Shown here in pieces: positions 33,784 to 41,441 of a stretch of 64,000 nucleotides of DNA; position 1 is the stretch's first letter, and every line of letters starts with the position of its first letter. The translations under genes and the position numbers were made by a program. The stretch covers positions 620,001 through 684,000 of the forward strand of contig NZ_CP162023.1 in assembly GCF_041320275.1 (NCBI RefSeq), given 5' to 3'. Under the pieces are notes generated by a model. That model saw nothing but the letters and a program-made list of their open reading frames with translations. It was not told where the DNA came from and did not search any database. Source of the stretch: Mumia sp. Pv4-285 (GTDB lineage: Bacteria; Actinomycetota; Actinomycetes; Propionibacteriales; Nocardioidaceae).

Positions 33784-34443
33784 TTATCGAGCCTTCTCAG
33801 CGGCAGGAAAAGACGCCGCATCGTGGATGTGCTCCGAGCGGTTGCTTCGGACGATACCGAGGGCGAGCAAGAGCTGGGCCGCCAGGTACGTCACCATCAC
33901 CCAGACGTCGCCGGGCTCTGGGCGGTCGACGCCGGCGACGTCCATCGCGATCAGGGTGTCGGACAGCAGGAAGAGGGCGCCGCCGACGCCTGCGGTGAGG
34001 CTCACCCCGAACGCGGTGACTGCCGTCGCCGTCAGCAGGAGCGAGTACACGAGGATCGGGATCTGGAGCTCGGGGGCCTCGTCGCCCAACGGACCCCACA
34101 GGGCGGCGATCGTCGCGGCCCAGGCCACGACCCCGGCCACCACGGCCCACCAGCGTCGGCGCAGGCCGGCCAGGGCGCCGTGCCGGACGAACCACGTGAC
34201 GAAGCACACGTGGGCTGCCCCGAACCCGGCCATCCCGACGACGAACAGGCCGTCGACCTCGAGCGCGACGTCGCCGACCCACGAGAGGAGCAGTGCGGCC
34301 ACGAGCAGCCTCGGGCCGCGCTGGCGTACGACCCACAGCGCGAGCGCGGGCATCAGGAGCGCCTTGGTCAGGGAGGCGGCGAGCCCGGCGTCGACGGCCA
34401 CCAGCACCACGTTGACGGCGCTGAGCGCGAGGAAGAGGATCAT
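33784..34443 (-). CDS. YhhN/TMEM86-family membrane protein (lysoplasmalogenase-like)
   Basis: 219 residues with about seven or eight helices and the family signature LLLSWVGDVAL (paired acidic residues within helix 3) and LLSDTLIAMD. Characterised relatives hydrolyse lysoplasmalogens, but many bacterial members have no known substrate. It overlaps the TauE/SafE stop (ATGA) and lies inside the sulfate activation genes, an unexpected place for a lipid enzyme. Confidence 0.78.
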   Translation of the reverse strand: MILFLALSAVNVVLVAVDAGLAASLTKALLMPALALWVVRQRGPRLLVAALLLSWVGDVALEVDGLFVVGMAGFGAAHVCFVTWFVRHGALAGLRRRWWAVVAGVVAWAATIAALWGPLGDEAPELQIPILVYSLLLTATAVTAFGVSLTAGVGGALFLLSDTLIAMDVAGVDRPEPGDVWVMVTYLAAQLLLALGIVRSNRSEHIHDAASFPAAEKAR

Positions 34444-35399
34444 GCGCGTTCCTCCTCGCTGGCACGTCGAGCGCGTTCGATGTCGCGCTTCTCCGCGAAC
34501 AGGTCGACGCCCTCGGGGAGCCCGATGCGGGCGCGGACCAGCGACCAGGCGATCGGGCCGAGGATCACCATCGCGGCGGCGATGATGCCGACCGCGACCG
34601 GGGGTACGCCGAGGAGCGAGAGGCCGGTCAGGCTGAGGACGACCACGATGCCGCGACGGACGATACCCTGCGGGACGCGGTTGGCGATGCGGGCGCCCAG
34701 GTACGTGCCGGGCGTCCCGCCGACGATCAGCGGGATCAGGATCTCGAAGTCGACGCCGGTCACGATCACATGGGTGATGGCGGCCGAGAGGACGAGCGGC
34801 ACGGCCTGGACGAGGTCGGTGCCGACGAGCCGTACGGCGGTGAGCGTCGGGTACAGCAGGAGCAGCGACACCATGATCAGGGAGCCCGAGCCGACCGACG
34901 TGACGCCGACGAGGAGGCCGCCGATCGCCCCGACGCAGAACGTCGGGAGGGGGCGTACGTGGGGGTCGTCGGTCGACGGCGGGCGACCGAGGCGGGTCGC
35001 GCGGACGTTGAGGTACGACCGCAGGGTGTACGTCGCCGCCGTGAGGAGGAGCGCGACGCCGATCGCGGTCTTCACGAACGCGGTCTGGTCCTCGTCGGCG
35101 CCGATGGACTCGATGATGAAGGCGCCGGCCGCGGCGGTCGGGACGGACCCGAGCATCAGCCATCCGGCGAGCCGCCAGTTCGGCGAACCGGCGCGGGCGT
35201 GGACGGTGGCGCCGACCGACTTGTTGACCGAGGCCGCGACGAGGTCGTTGGCGACCGCTGCCGTGGGGTTGATGCCCAGGAAGATGAGCGCCGGCGTCAT
35301 GAGGGCGCCGCCGCCCATGCCCGTGAGGCCGACGACGATCCCGACGCCGAAGCTCACCGCGAGGATCGAGAGCGCGGAGTAGGTGAGGACGTCGATCAT
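34440..35399 (-). CDS. TauE/SafE-family anion permease
   Basis: 319 residues with eight or nine helices and duplicated halves (LTGMGGGALMTPALIFLG; TSVGSGSLIMVSLLLLYP). The family exports or imports sulfite, sulfonates or organosulfur anions. Coupling by 4-base overlaps to cysC and the YhhN gene suggests a sulfur oxyanion substrate, either sulfate uptake or sulfite efflux. No ABC sulfate importer is in the window, so uptake is attractive but unproved. The C-terminus is a charged cytosolic tail. Confidence 0.85.
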   Translation of the reverse strand: MIDVLTYSALSILAVSFGVGIVVGLTGMGGGALMTPALIFLGINPTAAVANDLVAASVNKSVGATVHARAGSPNWRLAGWLMLGSVPTAAAGAFIIESIGADEDQTAFVKTAIGVALLLTAATYTLRSYLNVRATRLGRPPSTDDPHVRPLPTFCVGAIGGLLVGVTSVGSGSLIMVSLLLLYPTLTAVRLVGTDLVQAVPLVLSAAITHVIVTGVDFEILIPLIVGGTPGTYLGARIANRVPQGIVRRGIVVVLSLTGLSLLGVPPVAVGIIAAAMVILGPIAWSLVRARIGLPEGVDLFAEKRDIERARRASEEERA

Positions 35400-36553
35400 G
35401 CCTCGCTCCAGAGCCCGGCGTCGACGAGTGCGCGTACGACCTCGTCCAGGACGTCGGAGACCGTGCGTCCCGTGGTGTCGACGGAGACGAGGGCGTCGTC
35501 GGGCACCTCGTAGGGCGAGGAGATGCCGGTGAACTCAGGGATCACGCCTGCGCGCGCCTTGGCGTACAGGCCCTTGCGGTCGCGGCGTTCGCACTCCTCG
35601 AGCGGCGTGGCGACGTGGACGAGCGCGAAGGAGGCGCCGGCCTCCTCGACCATGCTCCGGACGAGTGCGCGGGTGGCGGCGAACGGTGCGATGGGGGAGC
35701 AGATCGCGACGCCGCGGTGGCGACCGATCTCGGCGGCCACCCACCCGATGCGGGCGATGTTGGTCTCGCGGTCCTCCTTGGAGAAGCCGAGGCCCTTGCT
35801 GAGGTGGTGGCGTACGACGTCGCCGTCGAGGCTGGTGACGGTGCGGCGCCCGTCCTCGAGCACCAGGTCGTACAGGGCTCGAGCGATCGTCGACTTGCCC
35901 GAGCCGGACAGCCCCGTGAAGAACACGACGAGACCGCGCTCGTCCAGCGGAGGCTGATCGGCAGTGACGACCGCCGCGACCGTGTCAGCGAGCTCGCCGG
36001 TGCCGGGGATCGCGAGGACCTCGTCGGCGTAGGCGCGGAGGACCTCGGCCGTGAGGCCGGCGTCGTCGGTCGCGTCGGGGCGGCGGGTGAGTGCGACCGC
36101 GACGACGGCGCGGTCGGGCAGCGCGGCCCGCGCGGCCCGGATGAGGGCGGGAACCGACAGCGTACGGCGAGGGTCGGCGCCGGTGCGCACGAGGAGGACC
36201 GCGCGACGCCCGGTGCGCGCCTCGGCGTCGGTGATCACGGCGACGTCCTCGACGGTCAACGGCTGCTCGACGAGCACGGCGAGCGCGTCCGGGTGCGCGG
36301 CGCGGACCTCGGCCGGCGCAAGGTGCAGCCGGCGGAACGGTCCGTACGCCGGGAGGTCGAGGGGATCGATCTTGCCCGTCTCCGCGTCGTACGTGGCGAG
36401 GGGGAGGCCCTCCGGGTCGAGGAGCTCGACCGGTCCGCTGAGGTCGCGCGGGACGGCCACCTCGAGGCGACGGTCGGCAGGCCACGCGCCCAGCAGCGCG
36501 AGCTCGAGGTCCGCGAGCTCGCGAGCGTCGGGGGTCCACTGGGCTCGGTTCAC
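35396..36553 (-). CDS. cysC: Adenylylsulfate kinase CysC with N-terminal sulfurylase-like extension
   Basis: 385 residues. The C-terminal half (about 205-385) is a full APS kinase: GLSGSGKST (about 213-221), TSLDGDVVRHHLSKGLGFSKEDRETNIARI, CSPIAPFAATR, GLYAKARAGVIPEFTGI. The N-terminal 200 residues resemble the PUA-like and catalytic start of Sat-type ATP sulfurylase (DLELALLGAW, LLDPEGLPLATYD) but lack the QxRNP and HxxH motifs. Phosphorylates APS to PAPS. GTG at 36553 is the best start. Heads the operon cysC-TauE-YhhN-cysD-cysN. Confidence 0.9.
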   Translation of the reverse strand: MNRAQWTPDARELADLELALLGAWPADRRLEVAVPRDLSGPVELLDPEGLPLATYDAETGKIDPLDLPAYGPFRRLHLAPAEVRAAHPDALAVLVEQPLTVEDVAVITDAEARTGRRAVLLVRTGADPRRTLSVPALIRAARAALPDRAVVAVALTRRPDATDDAGLTAEVLRAYADEVLAIPGTGELADTVAAVVTADQPPLDERGLVVFFTGLSGSGKSTIARALYDLVLEDGRRTVTSLDGDVVRHHLSKGLGFSKEDRETNIARIGWVAAEIGRHRGVAICSPIAPFAATRALVRSMVEEAGASFALVHVATPLEECERRDRKGLYAKARAGVIPEFTGISSPYEVPDDALVSVDTTGRTVSDVLDEVVRALVDAGLWSEA

Positions 36554-36634
36554 GAAGGCGATTGTGTCACGCGAGATTGAAAACAAACCGAGGTATGGGG
36601 AATTTGCGACCAGCGCGACGCGGTGATGCTGGCA

Positions 36635-36660
36635 GCTTGCATCTGCTTGCAGTTGCAAGC
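36635..36660. promoter_or_regulatory. Three-part operator upstream of the XRE-hbhA operon
   Basis: GCTTGCA at 36635-36641 and 36645-36651 (direct repeats 10 bp apart, one helical turn) and TGCAAGC at 36654-36660 as the inverted partner. It ends 11 bases before the XRE GTG, a typical place for autorepression. Confidence 0.6.
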
Positions 36661-36671
36661 ACTATGGAGGG

Positions 36672-37079
36672 GTGGCAAAGATCAGTGTGGGCAAGACCGT
36701 GGGCGACCTCGGCGGCTACCTCAGGGACCAGCGTCGTCAGGCGCAGCTCTCCCTCCGTCAGCTGGCCGACCTGACCGGTGTCTCCAACCCGTACCTGAGC
36801 CAGATCGAGCGCGGCCTCCGTCGGCCGTCGGCAGAGGTCCTCCAGCAGATCGCGAAAGCGCTGCGGATCTCCGCCGAGTCCGTGTACGTGCAGGCAGGCC
36901 TGCTCGATCCCGACGACTCCATGACAGGCGGCGGCGTCGAAGCGGCCATCGCGACCGACCCTCGACTCGTTGACCCGCAACGGCGCGCCCTGCTCGAGAT
37001 CTACCGCTCGTTCGTCGGCGAAGCACCCGCTGCTCCGGCCGGCACCGCCGACCAACCAGAGAAGGAGGCTCGTCCATGA
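36672..37079 (+). CDS. XRE-family transcriptional regulator
   Basis: 135 residues. HTH_3 domain at about 14-70 (LRDQRRQAQLSLRQLADLTGVSNPYLSQIERGLRRPSAEVLQQIAKAL) and an acidic/Pro tail. The same arrangement, an XRE gene overlapping an hbhA-like gene, occurs in mycobacteria (Rv0474-Rv0475). GTG at 36672 follows GGAGGG. It probably represses its own operon at the repeats 36635-36660. Confidence 0.87.
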   Translation: MAKISVGKTVGDLGGYLRDQRRQAQLSLRQLADLTGVSNPYLSQIERGLRRPSAEVLQQIAKALRISAESVYVQAGLLDPDDSMTGGGVEAAIATDPRLVDPQRRALLEIYRSFVGEAPAAPAGTADQPEKEARP

Positions 37080-37828
37080 GCATCCAGGACAGCATCACCA
37101 AGACCATCACCGGACTCCCCGCGACCGCGACGGCTCTCGTCGGCCAGGCCCAGGCCACCGCGACCGCCCTCGTGAGTCAGCTCGCCGACCTCGACCTCGA
37201 CGATCTCCAGAAGAAGATCGAGTCCGACGCCAAGGCGCTCCCCAGTCAGGCCGGCGCCCTGTACGCCGACGTGCTGAAGCGCGTGAAGGGCGTCGACGTC
37301 GACGACCTCTTCGACGGCCTCGAGGACAAGATCGAGGGCAAGCTCGAGGACATCGCCGAGGACGTCAAGGAGCTCGTCATCATGCTGGCCGCCGTCGCCC
37401 GCAACGCGGCGACGGAGGCGGCCTCCTCCTCGCCGCTGGCGAAGAAGGGCTCGGCCAAGAAGGCCCCGACCGCCGCTGACCCGGCGGCGGCCGCGGCGGC
37501 GGCTGCGGCGGCCACGCCGGCCGCGAAGAAGGCTCCGGCGGCCAGGAAGTCGGCGCCGTCGGCGAAGAAGGCTCCGGTCGCCAAGAAGGCACCGGCAGCG
37601 AAGAAGGCCCCCACCGCGAAGAAGTCGGCTCCGGCCGCGAAGAAGGCCCCCGCCGCCAAGAAGTCGGCTCCGGCGGCGAAGAAGTCGGCCCCGGCAGCGC
37701 CGGCGGTCAAGAAGGCCCCCGCCGCCAAGAAGGCACCGGCAGCCAAGAAGTCGGCACCTGCTGCCCCGGCGGCAGCCAAGAAGGCGACCGCGCCCACGAC
37801 GGACGCGCCGTCCTCCGACGCCAGCTGA
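37076..37828 (+). CDS. HBHA-like surface adhesin/histone-like Lys-Ala-Pro-rich protein
   Basis: 250 residues. Residues 1-115 form an amphipathic coiled-coil region (DDLQKKIESDAKALPSQAG, LEDKIEGKLEDIAEDVKELV). From about 122 to 240 the chain is repeats of AAKKAP and AAKKSA, a strongly basic low-complexity tail with an Ala-rich linker. It matches mycobacterial heparin-binding hemagglutinin in order and architecture. HBHA binds heparan sulfate and has also been tied to lipid bodies and membranes. No signal peptide is present. Overlaps XRE (ATGA). Confidence 0.82.
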   Translation: MSIQDSITKTITGLPATATALVGQAQATATALVSQLADLDLDDLQKKIESDAKALPSQAGALYADVLKRVKGVDVDDLFDGLEDKIEGKLEDIAEDVKELVIMLAAVARNAATEAASSSPLAKKGSAKKAPTAADPAAAAAAAAAATPAAKKAPAARKSAPSAKKAPVAKKAPAAKKAPTAKKSAPAAKKAPAAKKSAPAAKKSAPAAPAVKKAPAAKKAPAAKKSAPAAPAAAKKATAPTTDAPSSDAS

Positions 37829-37876
37829 GGCATCGGCACTCTCCGTACGAGCACCGTCGGGGTCTGTCTCTCGGGA

Positions 37877-37888
37877 TAGGCTCTGACG
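37877..37888 (+). promoter_or_regulatory. Leaderless -10 element for the DUF2516 gene
   Basis: TAGGCT (37877-37882), six bases, GTG at 37889; no Shine-Dalgarno. Confidence 0.5.
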
Positions 37889-38176
37889 GTGTTCGTACTC
37901 TTTTCAGTCCAGTCGCTCGTCGAGGCCCTCATCACCCTCCTGATGATCGGTGCCAAGGGCTTCGCGATGGTGGACGCCGTCTCGCGCACGCCGCAGGCGT
38001 TCGTCGCTGCCGACAAGCAGACGAAGCCGTTCTGGCTCATCGTGCTCGGGCTGTCCCTCGTGGCCAACCTCCTCATCTGGTACCCGCTCAGCATTCTCAA
38101 CCTCGTCGGCATCGTGGCGGCACTCGTCTACCTCGCGGACGCGCGCCCGGCGCTCCAGCAGGTCAGCGGCCGGTGA
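37889..38176 (+). CDS. DUF2516 small membrane protein
   Basis: 95 residues with helices at about 8-27 and 48-85; ends in DARPALQQV. It follows the hbhA-like gene in actinobacteria generally (Rv0476 in M. tuberculosis). It contains TKPFWLIVLGLSL, the conserved core. Function unknown. Its stop overlaps the next gene by GTGA. Confidence 0.8.
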   Translation: MFVLFSVQSLVEALITLLMIGAKGFAMVDAVSRTPQAFVAADKQTKPFWLIVLGLSLVANLLIWYPLSILNLVGIVAALVYLADARPALQQVSGR

Positions 38177-38532
38177 CGGCGTCGAAGCCACGTCCTGACG
38201 TTCCCGCGCAGCACGTCGGACCCCTCGACCTGGTCGCCTTCACGTGCGAGCTCGCGGCGATGGTCCTGCTCGGCTTCGCCGGATGGTCCCTCGGTGACGG
38301 CTGGTGGCGCGGCGCGGTGCTGGCGGTCGCCCTGGTCGCCGTCGCCGTGTGGTTCTGGGGGCGTTGGCTTGCGCCGACCTCGCCGCGCCGCGTCCCGATG
38401 CCCCACCGGCTGTGGGTGAAGGCGGGCTTCTACGTGGTGGTCGGCGTCCTCGGCACGCTCGCCGGCTACCCGGTGTGGGCGCTCCTGCTCGTCGCCGTCG
38501 CGGTGACCGCCGCGGTCCTGCGCCGCGACTGA
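38173..38532 (+). CDS. DUF2568 (YrdB-like) membrane protein
   Basis: 119 residues with four helices. FTCELAAMVLLGFAGWSLG is the family FxxELxxL opening; [14 protein letters not shown] is the conserved loop. GTG at 38173 overlaps the DUF2516 stop. No function is known. The four genes XRE-hbhA-DUF2516-DUF2568 end here. Confidence 0.75.
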   Translation: MTASKPRPDVPAQHVGPLDLVAFTCELAAMVLLGFAGWSLGDGWWRGAVLAVALVAVAVWFWGRWLAPTSPRRVPMPHRLWVKAGFYVVVGVLGTLAGYPVWALLLVAVAVTAAVLRRD

Positions 38533-38561
38533 CGCGCCGGCGACGCGCCGTACCAGAACTT

Positions 38562-38581
38562 CGTCGAACACCTGTTCGACG
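38562..38581. promoter_or_regulatory. LexA (SOS) box controlling alkB
   Basis: A 20-bp perfect palindrome centred on TCGAACACCTGTTCGA (38564-38579), an exact fit to the actinobacterial LexA consensus TCGAAC-N4-GTTCGA. It overlaps the -35 region of the -10 TATGCT at 38588, so LexA would block alkB until DNA damage. Confidence 0.88.
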
Positions 38582-38587
38582 TTGTCG

Positions 38588-38599
38588 TATGCTGGACGG
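38588..38599 (+). promoter_or_regulatory. Leaderless -10 element for alkB
   Basis: TATGCT (38588-38593), six bases, ATG at 38600, immediately after the LexA box. Confidence 0.6.
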
Positions 38600-39229
38600 A
38601 TGTCGGTGCAGTTCCAGGGCTCCCTCTTCGACTCGTCCGACGAGCCCACGCTGGGTCCTCTCGAGGGCCACGTCACCCGCCACGAGCTGTCTGCCGGGGC
38701 GTGGGTCGACGTACGCCCGCGCTGGGTCGACGGCTCCGACGAGCTCTTCACCCATCTCCACGACACCGTGGCGTGGCGTGCCGACGAGCGAGAGATGTAC
38801 GAGCGGGTGGTCGCCGTCCCGCGCCTGCTCGCGTGGTTCGGCGAACGAACCGTCTGGCCGCACGAGGTGCTCGACGAGGCGCGCGAGCAGCTCGGGGACT
38901 TCTACGAGCACGAGCTGGGGGAGCGGTTCGCGACGGCGGGGCTGTGCCTCTACCGCGACGGGCGCGACTCGGTCGCGTGGCACGGTGACCGCATCGGCCG
39001 GGGACGCTCCCAGAACACGATGGTCGCGATCCTGTCCCTCGGCTCGCCGCGCCGGCTCGCGCTTCGGCCCCGTGGAGGAGGCACGTCGCTCTCGTTCACG
39101 CTCGGGTCGGGCGACCTGCTGGTGATGGGTGGCACCTGCCAGCGCACGTGGGAGCACGCGATCCCCAAGACGGCCAAGCCGGTCGGCCCTCGCATCAGTG
39201 TCCAGCTCCGTCCGCGCGGCGTGCTCTAG
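38600..39229 (+). CDS. alkB: Alpha-ketoglutarate-dependent DNA repair dioxygenase AlkB-like
   Basis: 209 residues of the 2OG-Fe(II) oxygenase fold. Metal ligands are H128 and D130 (WHGD) and H186 (WEHAIPK); R198 and R204 in RISVQLR bind 2-oxoglutarate and substrate. It reverses N1-methyladenine and N3-methylcytosine by oxidative demethylation. The promoter carries a perfect LexA box and a leaderless start. Another alkylation repair gene, alkD-like, lies at 4.5 kb. Confidence 0.93.
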   Translation: MSVQFQGSLFDSSDEPTLGPLEGHVTRHELSAGAWVDVRPRWVDGSDELFTHLHDTVAWRADEREMYERVVAVPRLLAWFGERTVWPHEVLDEAREQLGDFYEHELGERFATAGLCLYRDGRDSVAWHGDRIGRGRSQNTMVAILSLGSPRRLALRPRGGGTSLSFTLGSGDLLVMGGTCQRTWEHAIPKTAKPVGPRISVQLRPRGVL

Positions 39230-39262
39230 GCCGCCGCAACGCACGAGGCCACGGCTCCTGGG

Positions 39263-39312
39263 ACGAAGCCACGCCTAGAGCGCGCGCTTCGAACCAGTAG
39301 ACGTGGCTTCGT
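39263..39312. terminator. Hairpin between convergent alkB and typA
   Basis: Perfect 11-bp arms ACGAAGCCACG (39263-39273) and CGTGGCTTCGT (39302-39312) around a 28-base loop. The loop is long for an intrinsic terminator, but no other stem lies between the two genes. Confidence 0.5.
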
Positions 39313-39330
39313 CAGGCTCAGCCCGTTGGG

Positions 39331-41205
39331 TCAGCCCTTGGGGCCGCGGCGCTTCGAACGGGCGCGCTCGCCGGCGTCGAGGATCACCTTGCGGATGCGT
39401 ACGGCGGTCGGCGTGACCTCGACGCACTCGTCCTCGCGGCAGAACTCGAGGCTCTGCTCGAGCGACAGCCTGCGCGGCGGGATCAGCTTCTCGAAGTTGT
39501 CGGAGGTGGCGGACCGGATGTTGGTCTGCTTCTTCTCCTTGGTGATGTTGACGTCCATGTCGTCGTCGCGGCTGTTCTCGCCGACGATCATGCCCTCGTA
39601 CACCTCGGTCGTGGGCTCGACGAACATGACGCCTCGCTCCTGCAGGCTCGTCATCGCGTACGCCGAGGCGGCGCCGGCGCGGTCCGCGACGAGCGAGCCG
39701 CTCGGGCGGGTCGAGATGTCGCCCAGCCACGGCTCGTACCCCTCGAACACGTGGTGCGCGATGCCGGTGCCACGGGTGTCGGTGAGGAACTCCGTACGGA
39801 AGCCGATGAGGCCCCGCGCCGGCACCACGAACTCCATGCGGACCCAGCCGGTGCCGTGGTTCGTCATCTGCTCCATGCGGCCCTTGCGGACGGCGAGGAG
39901 CTGGGTGACCGTGCCGAGGTACTCCTCGGGGCAGTCGATCGTCAGGCGCTCGACGGGCTCGTGGACCTTGCCGTCGACGATGCGGGTGACGACCTCCGGC
40001 TTGCCGACCGTCAGCTCGAAGCCCTCGCGACGCATCTGCTCGACGAGGATCGCCAGCGCCAGCTCGCCACGACCCTGCACCTCCCACGCGTCGGGACGCT
40101 CGGTCGGCAGCACCTTGATCGAGACGTTGCCGACCAGCTCGCGCTCGAGGCGGTCCTTGACGAGTCGGGCGGTGACCTTCGTCGCCTTCTCGCGCCCCGC
40201 GAGCGGCGAGGTGTTGGTGCCGATGGTCATCGAGATCGCCGGCTCGTCGACCTGGATCAGTGGGAGCGGCTGCGGGTTCTCGGGGTCGGCGAGCGTCTCG
40301 CCGATCATGATCTCGGGGATGCCGGCGACCGCGACGATGTCGCCGGGGCCTGCCTCCTCGGCGGGGACCCGCTCGAGCGCCTCGGTCTTGAGGAGCTCGG
40401 TGATCTTGACGCGCTCGACCGAGCCGTCACGCTTGCAGTACGCGACCTGGGCGCCCTTGCGCAGCGTGCCCTCGTGGACGCGGATCAGCGCGAGGCGGCC
40501 GAGGAACGGCGACGCGTCGAGGTTGGTGACGTGGGCCTGGAGGGGCGCATCCTCGGTGTAGGTCGGCGCGGGGACCGTGTCGAGGATCGTCTGGAACAGC
40601 GGGAGCAGGTCCTCGCTGTCCGGCATGCCTCCGTCCTCGGGCTGCTCCAGCGACGCGCGCCCGGCCTTCGCCGACGCGTAGACGACGGGGAAGTCGAGCG
40701 CGTCGGTGTCGGTGGCGTCGTCGAGCAGGTCCATGAACAGCTCGTACGCCTCCTCGACGACCTCGCTGATGCGCGCGTCGGGACGGTCGACCTTGTTCAC
40801 GACGAGGACGACGGGCATCTTGGCGTGCAGCGCCTTGCGGAGGACGAACCGCGTCTGCGGCAGCGGCCCCTCGGAGGCGTCGACGAGCAGGACGACACCG
40901 TCGACCATCGACAGGCCGCGCTCGACCTCGCCACCGAAGTCGGCGTGGCCGGGGGTGTCGATGATGTTGATCGTGACGCCGCCGTCGGGGGCGCCGGGGC
41001 CGGCGTACTGGACCGCAGTGTTCTTCGCGAGGATCGTGATGCCCTTCTCGCGCTCGAGGTCACCGGAGTCCATGGCGCGCTCGGCGAGCTGGTGGTGCTC
41101 GTCGTAGCTGCCCTGCTGCTGCAGCATCGCGTCGACGAGGGTGGTCTTGCCGTGGTCGACGTGCGCGACGATCGCGACGTTGCGGAGGTCGGAGCGAGTG
41201 GGCAT
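39331..41205 (-). CDS. typA: Translational GTPase TypA/BipA
   Basis: 624 residues. [30 protein letters not shown] opens the G domain; [44 protein letters not shown] and SAKAGRAS follow, then EF-G-like domains and the TypA-specific C-terminus ([35 protein letters not shown]). It binds ribosomes and supports assembly and growth under stress. ATG at 41205 is chosen because homology begins there; the frame extends 16 residues upstream. A Lys/Arg tail ends the protein. Confidence 0.96.
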   Translation of the reverse strand: MPTRSDLRNVAIVAHVDHGKTTLVDAMLQQQGSYDEHHQLAERAMDSGDLEREKGITILAKNTAVQYAGPGAPDGGVTINIIDTPGHADFGGEVERGLSMVDGVVLLVDASEGPLPQTRFVLRKALHAKMPVVLVVNKVDRPDARISEVVEEAYELFMDLLDDATDTDALDFPVVYASAKAGRASLEQPEDGGMPDSEDLLPLFQTILDTVPAPTYTEDAPLQAHVTNLDASPFLGRLALIRVHEGTLRKGAQVAYCKRDGSVERVKITELLKTEALERVPAEEAGPGDIVAVAGIPEIMIGETLADPENPQPLPLIQVDEPAISMTIGTNTSPLAGREKATKVTARLVKDRLERELVGNVSIKVLPTERPDAWEVQGRGELALAILVEQMRREGFELTVGKPEVVTRIVDGKVHEPVERLTIDCPEEYLGTVTQLLAVRKGRMEQMTNHGTGWVRMEFVVPARGLIGFRTEFLTDTRGTGIAHHVFEGYEPWLGDISTRPSGSLVADRAGAASAYAMTSLQERGVMFVEPTTEVYEGMIVGENSRDDDMDVNITKEKKQTNIRSATSDNFEKLIPPRRLSLEQSLEFCREDECVEVTPTAVRIRKVILDAGERARSKRRGPKG

Positions 41206-41441
41206 GCGCTGACGTTCGGTCCTTGCGTGGGAGAGGCGCCGGACGGTACGCACGGCGCAGAGCGTCCTCCATCCTACCGGTCGGACCGCGATGCACCGCT
41301 TCGTGCGGCTCGTGCGACGTCCGGTGTGACGTGCGTCTCGCGTTCGCTCTGCGCATATTGCGATGACATGTGTCGGTGGATGGGGTCATGGTGGACGTTG
41401 GGCACCAGGTGGGTGTCGCACAGTCAGGAAGGCTGGCCAGC
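41206..41441. other. 236-base divergent spacer between typA and the MFS gene
   Basis: The longest spacer in the window. It should hold the promoters of both genes. I could not recognise a consensus -35/-10 pair, a strong dyad or a short gene. AGGAAGG at 41427-41433 is the MFS ribosome site. Confidence 0.5.

Noticed and set aside
37430-37800. Regular short repeats that might be a CRISPR or tandem-repeat array
   Set aside because: They are codons for AAKKAP/AAKKSA in the HBHA-like tail, in frame, with synonymous drift and no unique spacers.
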